From: Desulfobacterales bacterium
GTDB lineage: Bacteria > Desulfobacterota > Desulfobacteria > Desulfobacterales > JAFDCJ01
Length of the DNA: 5,916 nt
Assembly: GCA_020345785.1 (NCBI GenBank)
Contig: CP070771.1
Span: 4,595,149-4,601,064 of the forward strand
Direction of reading: 5' to 3'
Shown: one piece after another, positions 5,891 to 5,916 of the stretch
Layout: every line of letters begins with the position of its first letter
Position numbering within the stretch: position 1 is the stretch's first letter
Made by a program: the position numbers and the translations under genes
The notes under the pieces: generated by a model
Told to the model about the DNA's origin: nothing
The model's input: only the letters and a program-made list of their open reading frames with translations
Database searches by the model: none

Positions 5891-5916
5891 GCATAGAGCA
5901 GGGCGCATAGGGCATA
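5891..5916. repeat. GCATRG-type 7-bp array at the window edge
   Basis: Units start at 5891 (GCATAGA), 5898, 5905 (GCATAGG) and 5912, where the window cuts it. It is preceded by GGGTTGCGGGG (5874-5884), identical to 41-51, where the same word also precedes a GCATRG array. Confidence 0.75.

Noticed and set aside
5709..5915. 68-residue - strand frame rich in Leu, Cys, Met and Tyr
   Set aside because: It is the translation of GCATRG-type heptamers and the octamer array. Peptides of this type are artefacts of the repeats.
27..5916. CRISPR array suspected from the many short repeats
   Set aside because: Units are 7-8 bp with no spacers and no cas genes. They are microsatellite-like, not CRISPR.

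Overview
The window holds two genes facing each other (convergent) inside long non-coding flanks. A 1429-residue protein on the + strand (477-4766) joins an N-terminal GGDEF diguanylate cyclase domain, an AAA_16/STAND-like ATPase module, two diverged copies of an unnamed domain of about 150 residues (called 'KLYP domain' here), and a C-terminal HEAT-repeat solenoid. A 153-residue protein on the - strand (4933-5394) is made of three back-to-back 34-residue TPR units plus a charged tail. The genes are 166 bp apart, tail to tail.

The organism is most likely a deltaproteobacterium in the broad sense (Desulfobacterota, perhaps Desulfobacterales). The reasons are the style of the HEAT/KLYP protein, moderate base composition, and flanks built from degenerate short-unit repeats that I associate with such genomes. 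This placement comes from memory and is not proven by a marker gene.

Layout: 1-160 holds three consecutive arrays of degenerate 7-bp units (G-rich, GCATRG-type, GGCNCAC-type). 188-282 holds an 8-bp-periodic block that belongs to a 68-bp element, then an 18-bp tandem duplication. 283-377 shows nothing recognisable. 378-476 carries a candidate sigma70 promoter, a perfect 14-bp palindrome over its -10 region, and a leader with two mutually exclusive small hairpins. 477-4766 is the large gene. 4767-4932 is the convergent gap, with a GC-rich hairpin and an ATATTCA heptamer array. 4933-5394 is the TPR gene, with a clear Shine-Dalgarno and a good promoter at 5495-5523. 5524-5916 again consists mostly of 7- and 8-bp periodic arrays and carries a second direct copy of the 68-bp element (5688-5754).

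Function: the large protein looks like a cytoplasmic signalling switch. Nucleotide-dependent conformational change in the ATPase, sensed through the KLYP and HEAT regions, would control c-di-GMP synthesis by the GGDEF domain. The GGDEF catalytic residues are all present, but the RxxD inhibitory site is absent. The TPR protein is a plausible adaptor but is not in the same operon, so any link rests only on adjacency. The two most interesting features are this architecture and the shared 7-bp period of several unrelated intergenic arrays.
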